DNA of 64,000 bases from Chromohalobacter beijerinckii (GCF_023061185.1 NZ_JAKGAK010000001.1:372001-436000), one strand, 5' to 3'. Positions 11,410-20,306 are shown, counted from the stretch's first letter. Notes: a model not told the origin generated them from the sequence alone. A program made the numbers and translations.

Positions 11410-11485
11410 GCGGGCATAGCTCAGTTGGTAGAGCATCAGCTTCCCAAGCTGAGGGTCGCGAGTTCGAGCCTCGTTGCCCGCTCCA
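11410..11485 (+). tRNA. tRNA-Gly (anticodon CCC)
   Basis: A full 76-base cloverleaf with encoded CCA end: acceptor GCGGGCA pairs with TGCCCGC, D-arm GCTC/GAGC, anticodon stem TCAGC/GCTGA with loop TTCCCAA (anticodon CCC, reading GGG), and T-arm GCGAG/CTCGT with loop TTCGAGC. It appears to be a single tRNA unit. A partial copy of its 3' half follows about 30 bases downstream. Confidence 0.95.
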
Positions 11486-11513
11486 TCCTTTCTGCATAAT
11501 TTGACGTAGCCCT

Positions 11514-11580
11514 AGGGTCGCGAGCTGGTGCGCCAGCCCGGTGGAACGCCACCCGGTCGAGCCTCGTTGCCCGCTCCATC
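11514..11580 (+). pseudogene. Split partial copy of the tRNA-Gly 3' half
   Basis: Bases 11514-11524 repeat tRNA positions 11452-11462 exactly (AGGGTCGCGAG), and 11557-11580 repeat 11464-11487 exactly (T loop, acceptor strand and CCATC, 24 bases). Between them, 11525-11556 is a 32-base insert within the T loop that can fold into two small hairpins (CTGG/CCAG and a CCGG..CCGG type). There is no acceptor 5' strand, D arm or anticodon arm, so it is not a functional tRNA. It could be a remnant attachment site or a duplication scar. Confidence 0.8.
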
Positions 11581-11678
11581 TCTTCTTTGCGTTCATAACG
11601 CCAGGAGAGTCACTGCGTCGCAGCGCGCTCGCATGCTAGACTCAAGGCTTCGCATTCGTTTCGGCCTCTCACCGCATC

Positions 11679-12050
11679 ATGCTACTTTTTTTACTGGTTT
11701 TCGCCGTCTGCCTGTCGATCCTGGTCGGCACCGTGGCGATGCTGATGCTCAGCCGTACGCCCCGTTACCGGACCGAGCCCGAGCATCTGCTCACGCTGTT
11801 CGACAAAACGCTGGACAAACGCGTCAGCGTGGCCGAATGGCATACCCTGGTCGATTATCCGATTCGCCACGATGCCTATCTCGAAAGCATTCGCCGCCGC
11901 GCGCAGCATGTGATGGAAGAGCACGGTAGGCCCTGGCAAGTCGCACAAGGAGGCTGCCTACTATCGCGCGCCGGGCGTGACGAACTCGAGGCGCTACGCG
12001 ACCATTTGCGTGCGCGCCTGGCACTGCGGGAGCCTGAACTAAAGGCCTGA
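11679..12050 (+). CDS. Small single-pass membrane protein, unknown function
   Basis: A 123-aa protein with one N-terminal membrane helix (about residues 2-23, no cleavage site seen), then a soluble part rich in Arg, His, Leu and Glu. The helical segment containing LRARLALREPE lies at the C-terminus. I do not recognise the family. No clear ribosome site precedes the ATG, so the start could be an internal Met. It lies between tRNA-Gly and the AraC regulator on the same strand, with 64 bases to the next gene. Confidence 0.65.
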   Translation: MLLFLLVFAVCLSILVGTVAMLMLSRTPRYRTEPEHLLTLFDKTLDKRVSVAEWHTLVDYPIRHDAYLESIRRRAQHVMEEHGRPWQVAQGGCLLSRAGRDELEALRDHLRARLALREPELKA

Positions 12051-12114
12051 GAATTGCACCTCACGCACTATGGGCGTGTATGGTAAGCTCACTGCGAAGC
12101 TCAGGAGGGTCGCC

Positions 12115-12903
12115 ATGAGCAGCAGCATTCGTCTGACGCCGCTCGACAACACCGTCAAACATCACGGCCATGCCTTTCATCAGATCGTCATCGGCCTAGC
12201 CGGCCATGCCGAATTCGAGATCGAGGGGCTGGGCGGCTCCATCGCGCCCCTATCCGGCTGCATCGTCCCGATCAATCATGTGCACTATTACGAAGGTATC
12301 GGTGACAACCGCCAGCTGATCCTCGACCTTCCGGATGATTCGCCCTCGCTGACCGGTGGTCATCGCGAACTGGCCAGCCTGTTCGATGCGCCACGCTATT
12401 TCACGCTCGACGACCCCCTGCGCAACTATCTCAACTTCGTGGTACAGGAAATGTCGCAGCCGCGCCATGCCGACGGAGAATTGCTCGCCACGACCTTCTT
12501 GAGCTGCCTGCATGCCCGCCTGGCCGCGCCGACGACGCTCGATAACGGACGCGCCTTGGATCTCGATACCATCGATCGCTACATCGACCTTCACCTCGCT
12601 GAGCGCGTGACGGTCAAGGATCTGGCGCGCCTGGCCTGCCTGAGCGAGGCGCATTTCGGCGAGCGCTTTCGACGCCATACGGGGCTGACGCCGTACCAAT
12701 ACTTGTTGCGTCGCCGCCTCGAGCGCGCGAGCACCTTGCTGCGAACCGTCGGTGCACCGCTCAGTGAAATAGCGGCACGCACGGGATTCGCCAACCAAAG
12801 CGCCCTGTCGCATGCCTTTCGACGCCAGCATGGCCAGTCTCCCTCGCAATGGCGCCGAAGTGCCACCGCCTCCTTCATGACCACGCCCTCCATCATAGAC
12901 TAA
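12115..12903 (+). CDS. AraC-family transcriptional regulator next to putA
   Basis: A 262-aa regulator with an N-terminal cupin-like sensing domain (HAFHQIVIGLAGHAEFEIEG) and a C-terminal double HTH (about residues 160-255: LARLACLSEAHFGERFRRHTG, then RTGFANQSALSHAFRRQHG). The ATG at 12115 is chosen because AGGAGG lies six bases upstream; an in-frame ATG 15 codons earlier lacks one. It lies 190 bases upstream of putA on the same strand. Since this PutA carries no DNA-binding domain, the AraC protein is a reasonable candidate regulator of proline catabolism; that link is inference. Confidence 0.87.
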   Translation: MSSSIRLTPLDNTVKHHGHAFHQIVIGLAGHAEFEIEGLGGSIAPLSGCIVPINHVHYYEGIGDNRQLILDLPDDSPSLTGGHRELASLFDAPRYFTLDDPLRNYLNFVVQEMSQPRHADGELLATTFLSCLHARLAAPTTLDNGRALDLDTIDRYIDLHLAERVTVKDLARLACLSEAHFGERFRRHTGLTPYQYLLRRRLERASTLLRTVGAPLSEIAARTGFANQSALSHAFRRQHGQSPSQWRRSATASFMTTPSIID

Positions 12904-13093
12904 GGTCTAAAATTCAAGCCCACCTCTTCTTCTGCCGTGTTTTTTGACACAAATACCCGGGAAATTGGCAAGACCGGGCACGCTGACCCACTCTAAAGTC
13001 GACGCTATACAACATAACCAGGACGCCGATACCGGCGCCGACTCCGCACGCCCACCTTCATCATTGCGTCGCCGATCATCACGGGGTCATGAC

Positions 13094-16000
13094 ATGCAAA
13101 ATGCCAACACCATGCTGGAAACCGCTACCTGGAACGACGATCTCGACACGCTGTTCGCACGTGTCAGCGATTATTACAGCGTCGAGGAAGATGCCTATGT
13201 CGCCGAGCTGGTCGCGTTCCTGCGTAGCGAAGAGCAAGACTTCAAGCGCATTGCCACGCAAACCGCCGAGCTGGTGCGCGATGTACGCGAGATGGATACG
13301 GCGGTCGACTCCATCGACGAGTTGCTGCAGGAATACAGCCTCGATACTCATGAAGGCTTGATGTTGATGTGCCTGGCCGAGGCCATGCTGCGCATTCCCG
13401 ACAAGGCCACCGCGGACGCCCTGATCGAAGATAAACTGGGGCCCGCTGATTGGAAGGCGCATGTGGGCCAGAGTGAATCATGGTTCGTCAATGCGTCCAC
13501 CTGGGGGCTGCTGATGACCGGCCGCGTCTTGCAGCTCGACCACCCCCGCGAAGGCAAGCCCGCCACCTTCATCAACAAAATGGTCAACCGCATGGGCGAG
13601 CCGGTGATTCGCCGCGCCATGTATCAAGCGATGAAGATCATGGGTAAGCAGTTCGTGCTGGGACGGACCATCGACGAGGCCCTGAAACGCTCTCAGCCGC
13701 TGTTTGACAAGGGCTATACCTACTCGTACGACATGCTCGGCGAAGCGGCGCGCACGCGGCCCGACGCCGGTCGTTATTTCGATGACTATGCCCAGGCCAT
13801 CAAACGCGTCGGTGCTACCAGCCGCAAGTTGGACGCCAAGACGCCAGCACCGTCGGTGTCGATCAAGCTATCGGCCCTGCATCCGCGTTACGAATTCGGA
13901 CGCCGCCGCCAGATCCTAGAAGAACTCACCGACAGCGTTCGCCAGCTTGCCTCGCTAGCCCGCGAGAACAACGTCGCCATCACCATCGATGCCGAAGAAG
14001 CCGACCGCCTGGAATTGTCGCTGGAAGTCTTCCGCGACGTGTTCGAAAGCGATACCTGCCGAGGCTGGGGGCACTTCGGGCTGGTGGTGCAGGCCTACTC
14101 CAAACGTGTCTTGCCGGTTTTGCACTACATCAACCGTCTCGCCGATCAGTGTGGCGACGAGATCCCACTGCGACTGGTCAAGGGCGCCTACTGGGACACC
14201 GAAATCAAAGAAGCCCAACAGCAAGGGCTCGACGGTTACCCAGTCTTCACCCGCAAGGCATGCACCGACGTCACCTATCTAGCCTGCGTGCATTTCCTGC
14301 TCTCCGAAAATACCCGAGGGCGCATCTTCCCGCAGTTCGCGACGCACAACGCCCACACCATCAGTACCATACTGGAGCTCGCCAATACGGGGGATCGTCA
14401 TTTCGAGTTCCAACGCCTGCATGGCATGGGCGAAGCGCTCTACGAAGCCGCGCTCAAACGCGCGCCACAGGGCACTTATTGCCGTATCTACGCCCCGGTA
14501 GGCGCGCACAAGGATCTACTGCCCTACCTCGTGCGGCGTTTGCTGGAAAACGGCGCCAATTCGTCTTTCGTGCACCAGTTGGTCGATCCTCGCGTGCCCG
14601 TGGAAAGCCTCTGCGAGCACCCGGTAGAGACCTTGTCGCAATACGACACTTATGCCAATCCACGGATTCCGCTGCCACGCGATATCTATGGGGAAAAACG
14701 CAAGAACTCCAAGGGCGTCAACTTGAACATCAACAGCCAATACCAACCGCTGATCGACACCATGGCGACATTCATGGATAGCGAACATCACGTCAAACCA
14801 CTGCTGGCCTTCGACGTGGAAGACGATGCCGCACAGCGTCACGACGTGCTCAGCCCTTACGACACCCGCCAGCGCGTGGGCAGCGTGCAGTGGACCACGA
14901 GCGAGCAGGCCCAACGCGCCGTGGATGCCGCCTGGGCGGCCTTCCCACGCTGGTGCGATACGCCAGTCGAGGAGCGTGCGCAGATCCTCGAGCGCTTCGC
15001 CGACTTGATGGAAGAACACCTCGCCGAACTGATGACGCTATGTTCCCGCGAAGGCGGCAAATTGCTCACCGATGGCGTCGACGAGATCCGCGAAGCGGTG
15101 GACTTCTGCCGCTACTATGCGATGCGTGCCCGCGAGATGTTCGACGCGCCGATCCCCCTACCCGGCCCGACCGGCGAGTCCAACGAACTGATCCTGTCCG
15201 GCAAGGGCGTATTCGCCGCCATCAGCCCGTGGAATTTCCCCGTCGCGATTTTCTGCGGCCAGATGGTCGCCGCCGCTGTCGCTGGCAATCCGGTGCTCGC
15301 CAAGCCGGCCGAGCAGACCTCGCTAATCGCCCATCGCGTCGTGGAATTGCTGCATGAAGCCGGCATGCCGCGCGACGTGGTGCAATTGCTGCCCGGCGAT
15401 GGCCCTACCGTGGGTAGCGTGTTGACTGGGGACGCTCGCATCACCGGCGTGGTCTTTACCGGTGGCACCGATACCGCGCAACTCATCAACCGCTCCCTCG
15501 CCGATCGCGAAGGTGCCGCCTTGCCGACCTTGATCGCCGAAACCGGTGGCATGAATGCCATGATCGTCGACTCCACCGCGCTCCCCGAGCAAGTCGTCGC
15601 CGACGTGGTGGCCTCGGCGTTCCAGAGCGCCGGCCAGCGCTGTAGCGCCTTGCGCGTGCTCTACATCCAGGAAGATGTCGCCGACCACGTTATCGAGCTA
15701 CTCAAGGGCGCCATGGCGGAGCTGCACATCGGCGATCCGCGTGACTTGGGTACCGATGTCGGCCCGGTCATCGACGAGGATGCTCATCGTCAGCTCAGCG
15801 ATTACATTCTGCGCCTCAAGGAAGAAGGCCGTCTGGTGGCCGAGGCGACACCCGATGCCGACACCACGGCGCACGGCCACTTCATTGCGCCGACCGCGTT
15901 CGAGATCGAAGGCATCGATGCACTGGAGAGCGAGCAATTCGGGCCGATATTACACATAGCTCGGTATCGTAGCGCGGAGATCGACCATGTCATCGATACC

Positions 16001-16285
16001 ATCAATGCCAAGGGGTATGGCCTGACGTTCGGCATTCACAGCCGCAACGAGTCCTTCGCCGCTGACATAGCGCGGAAAATTCGAGTGGGCAATGTGTACG
16101 TCAATCGTAATATCATTGGAGCCGTCGTGGGCGTACAGCCTTTCGGTGGCCAGGGTCTGTCAGGCACTGGCCCCAAAGCGGGCGGGCCGCATTATCTGCA
16201 GCGGTTCGCCACGGAGAAGACTCGCACCATCAATACCGCCGCCTTGGGCGGCAACGCGTCTCTACTCGCACTGGGAGACGAGTGA
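13094..16285 (+). CDS. putA: Bifunctional proline dehydrogenase/P5C dehydrogenase PutA
   Basis: A 1063-aa enzyme that oxidises proline to glutamate: an FAD-dependent proline dehydrogenase barrel (about residues 130-470; RLVKGAYWD, FPQFATHNAHT) and an NAD-dependent P5C dehydrogenase (about 520-1030) with Glu816 in AETGGMN and catalytic Cys850 in AGQRCSA. The N-terminus has no ribbon-helix-helix DNA-binding domain, so this is the non-repressor PutA type. The frame is open 50 codons upstream, but MQNANTM at 13094 matches family starts; its ribosome site is weak. putP follows 192 bases downstream. In halophiles proline is also an osmolyte. Confidence 0.95.
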   Translation: MQNANTMLETATWNDDLDTLFARVSDYYSVEEDAYVAELVAFLRSEEQDFKRIATQTAELVRDVREMDTAVDSIDELLQEYSLDTHEGLMLMCLAEAMLRIPDKATADALIEDKLGPADWKAHVGQSESWFVNASTWGLLMTGRVLQLDHPREGKPATFINKMVNRMGEPVIRRAMYQAMKIMGKQFVLGRTIDEALKRSQPLFDKGYTYSYDMLGEAARTRPDAGRYFDDYAQAIKRVGATSRKLDAKTPAPSVSIKLSALHPRYEFGRRRQILEELTDSVRQLASLARENNVAITIDAEEADRLELSLEVFRDVFESDTCRGWGHFGLVVQAYSKRVLPVLHYINRLADQCGDEIPLRLVKGAYWDTEIKEAQQQGLDGYPVFTRKACTDVTYLACVHFLLSENTRGRIFPQFATHNAHTISTILELANTGDRHFEFQRLHGMGEALYEAALKRAPQGTYCRIYAPVGAHKDLLPYLVRRLLENGANSSFVHQLVDPRVPVESLCEHPVETLSQYDTYANPRIPLPRDIYGEKRKNSKGVNLNINSQYQPLIDTMATFMDSEHHVKPLLAFDVEDDAAQRHDVLSPYDTRQRVGSVQWTTSEQAQRAVDAAWAAFPRWCDTPVEERAQILERFADLMEEHLAELMTLCSREGGKLLTDGVDEIREAVDFCRYYAMRAREMFDAPIPLPGPTGESNELILSGKGVFAAISPWNFPVAIFCGQMVAAAVAGNPVLAKPAEQTSLIAHRVVELLHEAGMPRDVVQLLPGDGPTVGSVLTGDARITGVVFTGGTDTAQLINRSLADREGAALPTLIAETGGMNAMIVDSTALPEQVVADVVASAFQSAGQRCSALRVLYIQEDVADHVIELLKGAMAELHIGDPRDLGTDVGPVIDEDAHRQLSDYILRLKEEGRLVAEATPDADTTAHGHFIAPTAFEIEGIDALESEQFGPILHIARYRSAEIDHVIDTINAKGYGLTFGIHSRNESFAADIARKIRVGNVYVNRNIIGAVVGVQPFGGQGLSGTGPKAGGPHYLQRFATEKTRTINTAALGGNASLLALGDE

Positions 16286-16325
16286 TCTTCACTCGTCCTC
16301 AAACAACAACTGAAGGGAACCCCCT

Positions 16326-16451
16326 CATGGTCAAGACAACGCCACTACCGGCTTCACCTCCGCGCTCTGCCTGTTCATGATGCTCGCCATCAGCGTTCTG
16401 GCTCGCATGCGTACCAACAACCTGCCGGACTGCATCCGGCCTAATAACTAA
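16326..16451 (+). other. Short hydrophobic reading frame between putA and putP
   Basis: Frame 16326-16451 encodes a stretch with a hydrophobic segment (ALCLFMMLAISVLARMR), but has no start codon before the ATG at 16377, which would give only 24 residues. An ATG at 16327, after GAAGGGA, opens a different frame that stops after 17 codons. A single-base shift would join that start to the hydrophobic frame. It may be a decayed small membrane protein gene or chance. Confidence 0.3.
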
Positions 16452-16477
16452 GATAATTAAGAACAGGAGACGTTTTT

Positions 16478-17968
16478 ATGGCTATTGGTGTTTGGATCAG
16501 CCTTTTTGCTTACTTTGCGCTCATGATTGGCATTGGCCTTTATGCCATGCGCAAATCCACGTCCACGTCTGAAGATTACATGTTGGGCGGCCGAACCCTC
16601 AGCCCCAAAGTGGCGGCCTTGTCGGCCGGCGCTTCGGGCATGAGCGGCTGGTTGCTGCTGGGATTACCCGGAGCGATGTTCGTCTCTGGCTTGGGCTCGG
16701 CCTGGATCGGTATCGGCCTTTTCGTAGGGGCATTCTTCAACTGGGTTTTGGTGGCACCACGCCTTCGTGAACAGACGGTTCATTATGGCAATGCGATAAC
16801 CATCCCCGCGTTCCTGGCAAACCGATTCCCGACTCGAGCAATGTCGTTGAGGACGGTATCCGCCATCGTCATCGTCGTCTTCTTCGCGGTTTACACGGCA
16901 TCAGGCCTGGTGGCAGGCGGCAAGCTGTTTGAAAGCGTGTTTTCCGGCGTCATCAACATCGGTGGTCTGAGCGATTACGCGGCGGGCGTCGTCATCACTC
17001 TGGGTGTGGTGCTTGTCTATACGGTTGTCGGCGGCTTTTTGGCCGTGAGCATGACGGACTTCGTGCAAGGCTGCATCATGATGCTGGCGCTGATCATCAT
17101 GCCAGCGGTCGTGATCTTCGGTGAAGGTGGCGGCGGTTTCACCCAAGCCTCGCAGACTCTGAATGAGGTCGATCCCACACTGCTATCGTGGACGGATGGA
17201 TTGACCTTCATCGGTTGGCTGTCTGCAGTGGCCTGGGGACTGGGTTATTTCGGACAACTGCACATCATCGTGCGCTTCATGGCCATTCGGTCTCTGAAGG
17301 ATGTGCCTATCGCCCGTAACATCGGTATGAGCTGGATGCTCATTTCCCTGATCGGTGCGGTCTCTCTGGGGATATTCGGCCGAGCCTATGCAATCCGCAA
17401 TGGTATGGAGGTCGAGGATCCGGAAACGATCTTCATCATCCTGGCGGACCTGCTGTTCCATCCGCTGATCACCGGTTTCCTCTATGCGGCACTGCTTGCG
17501 GCGATCATGAGCACCGTGTCCAGCCAGCTTCTGGTGGCATCTTCATCGCTGACCGAGGACTTCTATCGCCTGTTCCTGCGTAAGCAGGCAACGGAAAAGG
17601 AGACCGTCACGATAGGTCGCGTTAGTGTCGTATTGGTTGGCTTGGTGGCCGCCTTCATTGCATCTGACCCGAACTCTCAGGTCCTGGGGCTGGTCAGCAA
17701 CGCCTGGGCAGGCTTCGGTGCGGCATTCGGCCCATTGATCATCCTGTCGCTGATGTGGTCACGCACGAACGGCGCTGGCGCCATCGCAGGTATGGTCGTG
17801 GGGGCCGTCACCGTCATGATCTGGATCTCACTGGGCTGGAACGCATCGTTCATGGGAGGTTCCGGTGTATACGAGATCATTCCTGGCTTCATCGCCTCCT
17901 TCATTGCCATCCTGGTAGTGAGCAATGTGACTAAGGATGCCGGGGAATATAAGCAAATCTCTCGCTAA
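16478..17968 (+). CDS. putP: Sodium/proline symporter PutP
   Basis: A 496-aa inner-membrane transporter of the solute:sodium symporter family, with about 13 helices. The N-terminal YMLGGRTLSPKVAALSAGAS region and the GMSGWLLLGLPGAMF stretch carry the Na+ and proline site signatures of PutP. AGGAGA lies seven bases upstream of the ATG. It is downstream of putA on the same strand, so uptake and degradation of proline are linked here. A strong terminator follows at once. Confidence 0.95.
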   Translation: MAIGVWISLFAYFALMIGIGLYAMRKSTSTSEDYMLGGRTLSPKVAALSAGASGMSGWLLLGLPGAMFVSGLGSAWIGIGLFVGAFFNWVLVAPRLREQTVHYGNAITIPAFLANRFPTRAMSLRTVSAIVIVVFFAVYTASGLVAGGKLFESVFSGVINIGGLSDYAAGVVITLGVVLVYTVVGGFLAVSMTDFVQGCIMMLALIIMPAVVIFGEGGGGFTQASQTLNEVDPTLLSWTDGLTFIGWLSAVAWGLGYFGQLHIIVRFMAIRSLKDVPIARNIGMSWMLISLIGAVSLGIFGRAYAIRNGMEVEDPETIFIILADLLFHPLITGFLYAALLAAIMSTVSSQLLVASSSLTEDFYRLFLRKQATEKETVTIGRVSVVLVGLVAAFIASDPNSQVLGLVSNAWAGFGAAFGPLIILSLMWSRTNGAGAIAGMVVGAVTVMIWISLGWNASFMGGSGVYEIIPGFIASFIAILVVSNVTKDAGEYKQISR

Positions 17969-18000
17969 AAGAGCGCGCATAGCGCACGCCGATTAGTGAA

Positions 18001-18023
18001 AGGGCTCCTGCGGGAGCCCTTTT
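18001..18023 (+). terminator. Intrinsic terminator after putP
   Basis: AGGGCTCC and GGAGCCCT pair around TGCG and are followed by TTTC, with AAA before. It can act in both directions, closing putP and, on the other strand, the gtrA gene ending at 18034. Confidence 0.9.
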
Positions 18024-18033
18024 CGATGGTCGG

Positions 18034-18420
18034 TCACGGTGGTGCACCAAAGGCCCAGAAGCGCGACGCCAGGTAAGTGAGCACCGGCACCATCAATGTC
18101 GCGATCGCCACGGCAACAAAGCCGCTTAGTGGGGTCACGGCCAACAAGGCGGCCAACACCCCGTTGTTCAGAGCGAAGCCCAACGCCGCCACCAAGAAGA
18201 AACGCCTTGCCCGGCCACGCCGGCGAAAGGTAACGCGCCGATGCCCGATCAATGACACCTGGAAAGCCGCCAAAAATGCCACGAGATTCGCCACGAACTC
18301 GGACACTTCCGGCCAGAGTCCGATCAGCACGCCCGCCACCAGCAAATGTACCCCCGTGGCGATGCCCCCGACGAGCCCGAAGCGCGCAGCAGTGCCAGCC
18401 TCTCCCACGAGCCGACTCAT
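18034..18420 (-). CDS. gtrA: GtrA-family membrane protein (polyprenyl-linked sugar flippase)
   Basis: A 128-aa protein with four predicted membrane helices and the family motifs FGLVGGIATGVHLL near the start and TYLASRFWAFG at the end. GtrA proteins are thought to flip undecaprenyl-linked glucose (or another sugar) made by a GtrB-type transferase. The gene starts three bases after the stop of just such a glycosyltransferase, so the two form one operon. The sugar and the acceptor (O antigen, teichoic-like or lipid A) cannot be told from the sequence. Confidence 0.88.
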   Translation of the reverse strand: MSRLVGEAGTAARFGLVGGIATGVHLLVAGVLIGLWPEVSEFVANLVAFLAAFQVSLIGHRRVTFRRRGRARRFFLVAALGFALNNGVLAALLAVTPLSGFVAVAIATLMVPVLTYLASRFWAFGAPP

Positions 18421-18422
18421 GG

Positions 18423-19439
18423 TTAGCCGTTACCTCGACCGCGCGACGCTCGTGGCGTCTCGCTATCTTCGGCGACTAGATAGAGCGGCCGATGCTTGGC
18501 CTCGATGAAGAGCCGCCCCACGTATTCCCCCAGCACGCCGATCGACAACAATTGCATGCCGCCGAAAAACAGGATCGCCGTCATCAGCGACGCATAGCCG
18601 GGCACGTCGCTGCCAAATAGCACCACACGCCCCACCAGCAACACGATGTACAAGAAAGCGATCAAGGCAATCACCGCACCGAAGTAGGACCAGATCCGCA
18701 ACGGCCAGGTGGAAAAGCTCACCACGCCGTCCAGTGCGAAGTTCCACAGTTTCCAGTAGTTGAACTTACTCTGCCCCGTCTCGCGGGAAGGACGTGCATA
18801 GTAAACCCCAGTGGTGCGATACCCCGGCCAGGAGAATAGCCCCTTCATGAACCGACTGCGTTCCGGCAAGCGGTTGATAGCGTCGACCACGCACCGATCC
18901 ATGAGTCGGAAATCCCCCGCGTTACGTGGAATCGGCGTCTCCGCCATGCGGTTGAAGAAGCGATAGAACAAGCCGGCGGTGGCACGTTTGGTATGAGTGT
19001 CCTCGTCACGGGTACCACGCACGCCATAGACCATGTCATAACCTTCCTCACGCCACCGACGCACGAACTCGAGGATCACCTCTGGCGGATCCTGGAGATC
19101 GACATCCATGGGCACGATGGCATCACCACGGGCATGCGCGAGCCCCGCCGATAGCGCCGCCTCCTTGCCGAAGTTACGGGTCAACGAGAGGTAGCGCACG
19201 CGGGCGTCTCGCTCATGCGCGTGACGCAAGCTGGCCAGGGTCGCATCCTGCGACCCATCATCGATAAAGAGCACTTCCCAGCGCGCAATATGGCCCTCAA
19301 GGGCGTCACGGATCGCTTGCAGAAACCCCGCGATGGCGGCTTCTTCGTTCATGACAGGCACCACGATGGACAACAGCCAACCAGCACCGGTGCCTTCTTC
19401 CTGTACTCCCTCGCTCGCCGACGATGATGATAGTTCCAT
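18423..19439 (-). CDS. GtrB-like family 2 glycosyltransferase
   Basis: A 338-aa GT2 enzyme: an N-terminal GT-A domain with VVPVMNEE, LFIDDGSQDAT and MDVDLQDPPE (DxD), then two C-terminal membrane helices (about 248-270 and 284-306). This is the layout of GtrB/DPM1-type enzymes that transfer a sugar from UDP or GDP to undecaprenyl phosphate at the inner membrane. The ATG at 19439 (MELSSSS) is chosen over an open upstream frame because GGAGG lies five bases before it. It is paired with gtrA. Confidence 0.9.
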   Translation of the reverse strand: MELSSSSASEGVQEEGTGAGWLLSIVVPVMNEEAAIAGFLQAIRDALEGHIARWEVLFIDDGSQDATLASLRHAHERDARVRYLSLTRNFGKEAALSAGLAHARGDAIVPMDVDLQDPPEVILEFVRRWREEGYDMVYGVRGTRDEDTHTKRATAGLFYRFFNRMAETPIPRNAGDFRLMDRCVVDAINRLPERSRFMKGLFSWPGYRTTGVYYARPSRETGQSKFNYWKLWNFALDGVVSFSTWPLRIWSYFGAVIALIAFLYIVLLVGRVVLFGSDVPGYASLMTAILFFGGMQLLSIGVLGEYVGRLFIEAKHRPLYLVAEDSETPRASRGRGNG

Positions 19440-19754
19440 CTTTTCCTCCGCTTTTAGCTCGCCACGACCAACCACAGACTCAATGTCGCCATCCCCACCG
19501 CATCAACGCTCTCCTTTTGCGATGGGCTCACTTGGCAGTTAAGAGGTTTTCCACCCTCTTGGCGAATCCAATCATTTCGAGGGCACGGCACCCGTATGAT
19601 GCCGAACTCACCCATCATGGTGGATCAGACTCTCTCCAAACAGAGAAAACAGTGTTTGAAAATTATTCTGGACTTTAAAAACACTGTTTCCTATACTGCA
19701 AGCGTTGATACGGAAACGCCGTTCGATACGGCGCTGTAACCTAAGGAGTACCCC
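19440..19754. other. Divergent intergenic region between gtrB-like gene and ompW
   Basis: This 315-base gap holds the upstream regions of two divergent genes. The half next to ompW is AT-rich and carries a promoter with two matching dyads (listed separately). The half next to the glycosyltransferase shows no clear gene or repeat. Confidence 0.7.
19647..19697 (+). promoter_or_regulatory. ompW promoter with two AAACAnTGTTT dyads
   Basis: A sigma70-like promoter is visible: TGGACT (19669-19674), 17 bases, TATACT (19692-19697). Two 11-bp near-palindromes, AAACAGTGTTT (19647-19657) and AAACACTGTTT (19679-19689), are exact reverse complements of each other with centres 32 bp apart (three helix turns). 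One lies upstream of the -35 and one in the spacer, the expected arrangement for a regulator that binds two sites or loops. Confidence 0.65.
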
Positions 19755-20306
19755 ATGACTAAGATTAAACTTTTTTCTGCCCTCGCCATTGCCGGCACGT
19801 GTGCTTTCGGTGCCCAGGCTGCGTTGGCTAACGATGCCGGTGATTTCTATGGCCACCTCGGCATTGCAAAAACCGACCTTGATACCGGCTACGCTGACGA
19901 CGACACCGGTGCATATCTAGGCTTGGGCTACATGTTCCATGACAAGGTTGGCGTTGAGTTGAGCTCAATGACTAAGACCAAGGTTCACGCTGAAGGCGGT
20001 ACCTTCAAGCAGGTTCCGATCAACCTAATGGCTCAGTACTATCCGCTTGGCGGCATCGACTCTCGTGTTCAGCCCTATGCAGGCCTTGGCGTCAACTACA
20101 CCACCTTCTCTGACGAAAGCGGTGTCGGTAGCGTCGACCACTCCTGGGGCGCAACTGGCCAGCTTGGTGTCGACCTGAACGTCACGCGAAACTTCGGCTT
20201 TAACGCTTTCGCGCAGTACACCGATGTCAGCGCCGATATCAGCGGTGGAAGAGATATCGACCTCGACCCGGTCACCGTCGGTGCTGGTGTCACCGCGCGC
20301 TTCTAA
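19755..20306 (+). CDS. ompW: OmpW-family outer-membrane protein
   Basis: A 183-aa protein with a signal peptide (cut after about residue 25, AALANDA), then alternating amphipathic strands of an eight-stranded barrel ending in the aromatic RF, as outer-membrane proteins do. The YAGLGVNYTTF and VTVGAGVTARF strands match the OmpW/Omp25-like family of small pores for hydrophobic compounds. GGAG lies upstream of the ATG. Its codon use, richer in T at third positions (GGT, GCT, GTT), suggests high expression. Regulation is probably through the double dyad upstream. Confidence 0.88.
   Translation: MTKIKLFSALAIAGTCAFGAQAALANDAGDFYGHLGIAKTDLDTGYADDDTGAYLGLGYMFHDKVGVELSSMTKTKVHAEGGTFKQVPINLMAQYYPLGGIDSRVQPYAGLGVNYTTFSDESGVGSVDHSWGATGQLGVDLNVTRNFGFNAFAQYTDVSADISGGRDIDLDPVTVGAGVTARF

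Noticed and set aside
11310-11679. Prophage or island attachment site at tRNA-Gly
   Set aside because: The 3' end of the tRNA is duplicated, but there is no integrase, excisionase or foreign cargo within the window, and the copies are only about 90 bases apart. Kept as an unexplained scar instead.
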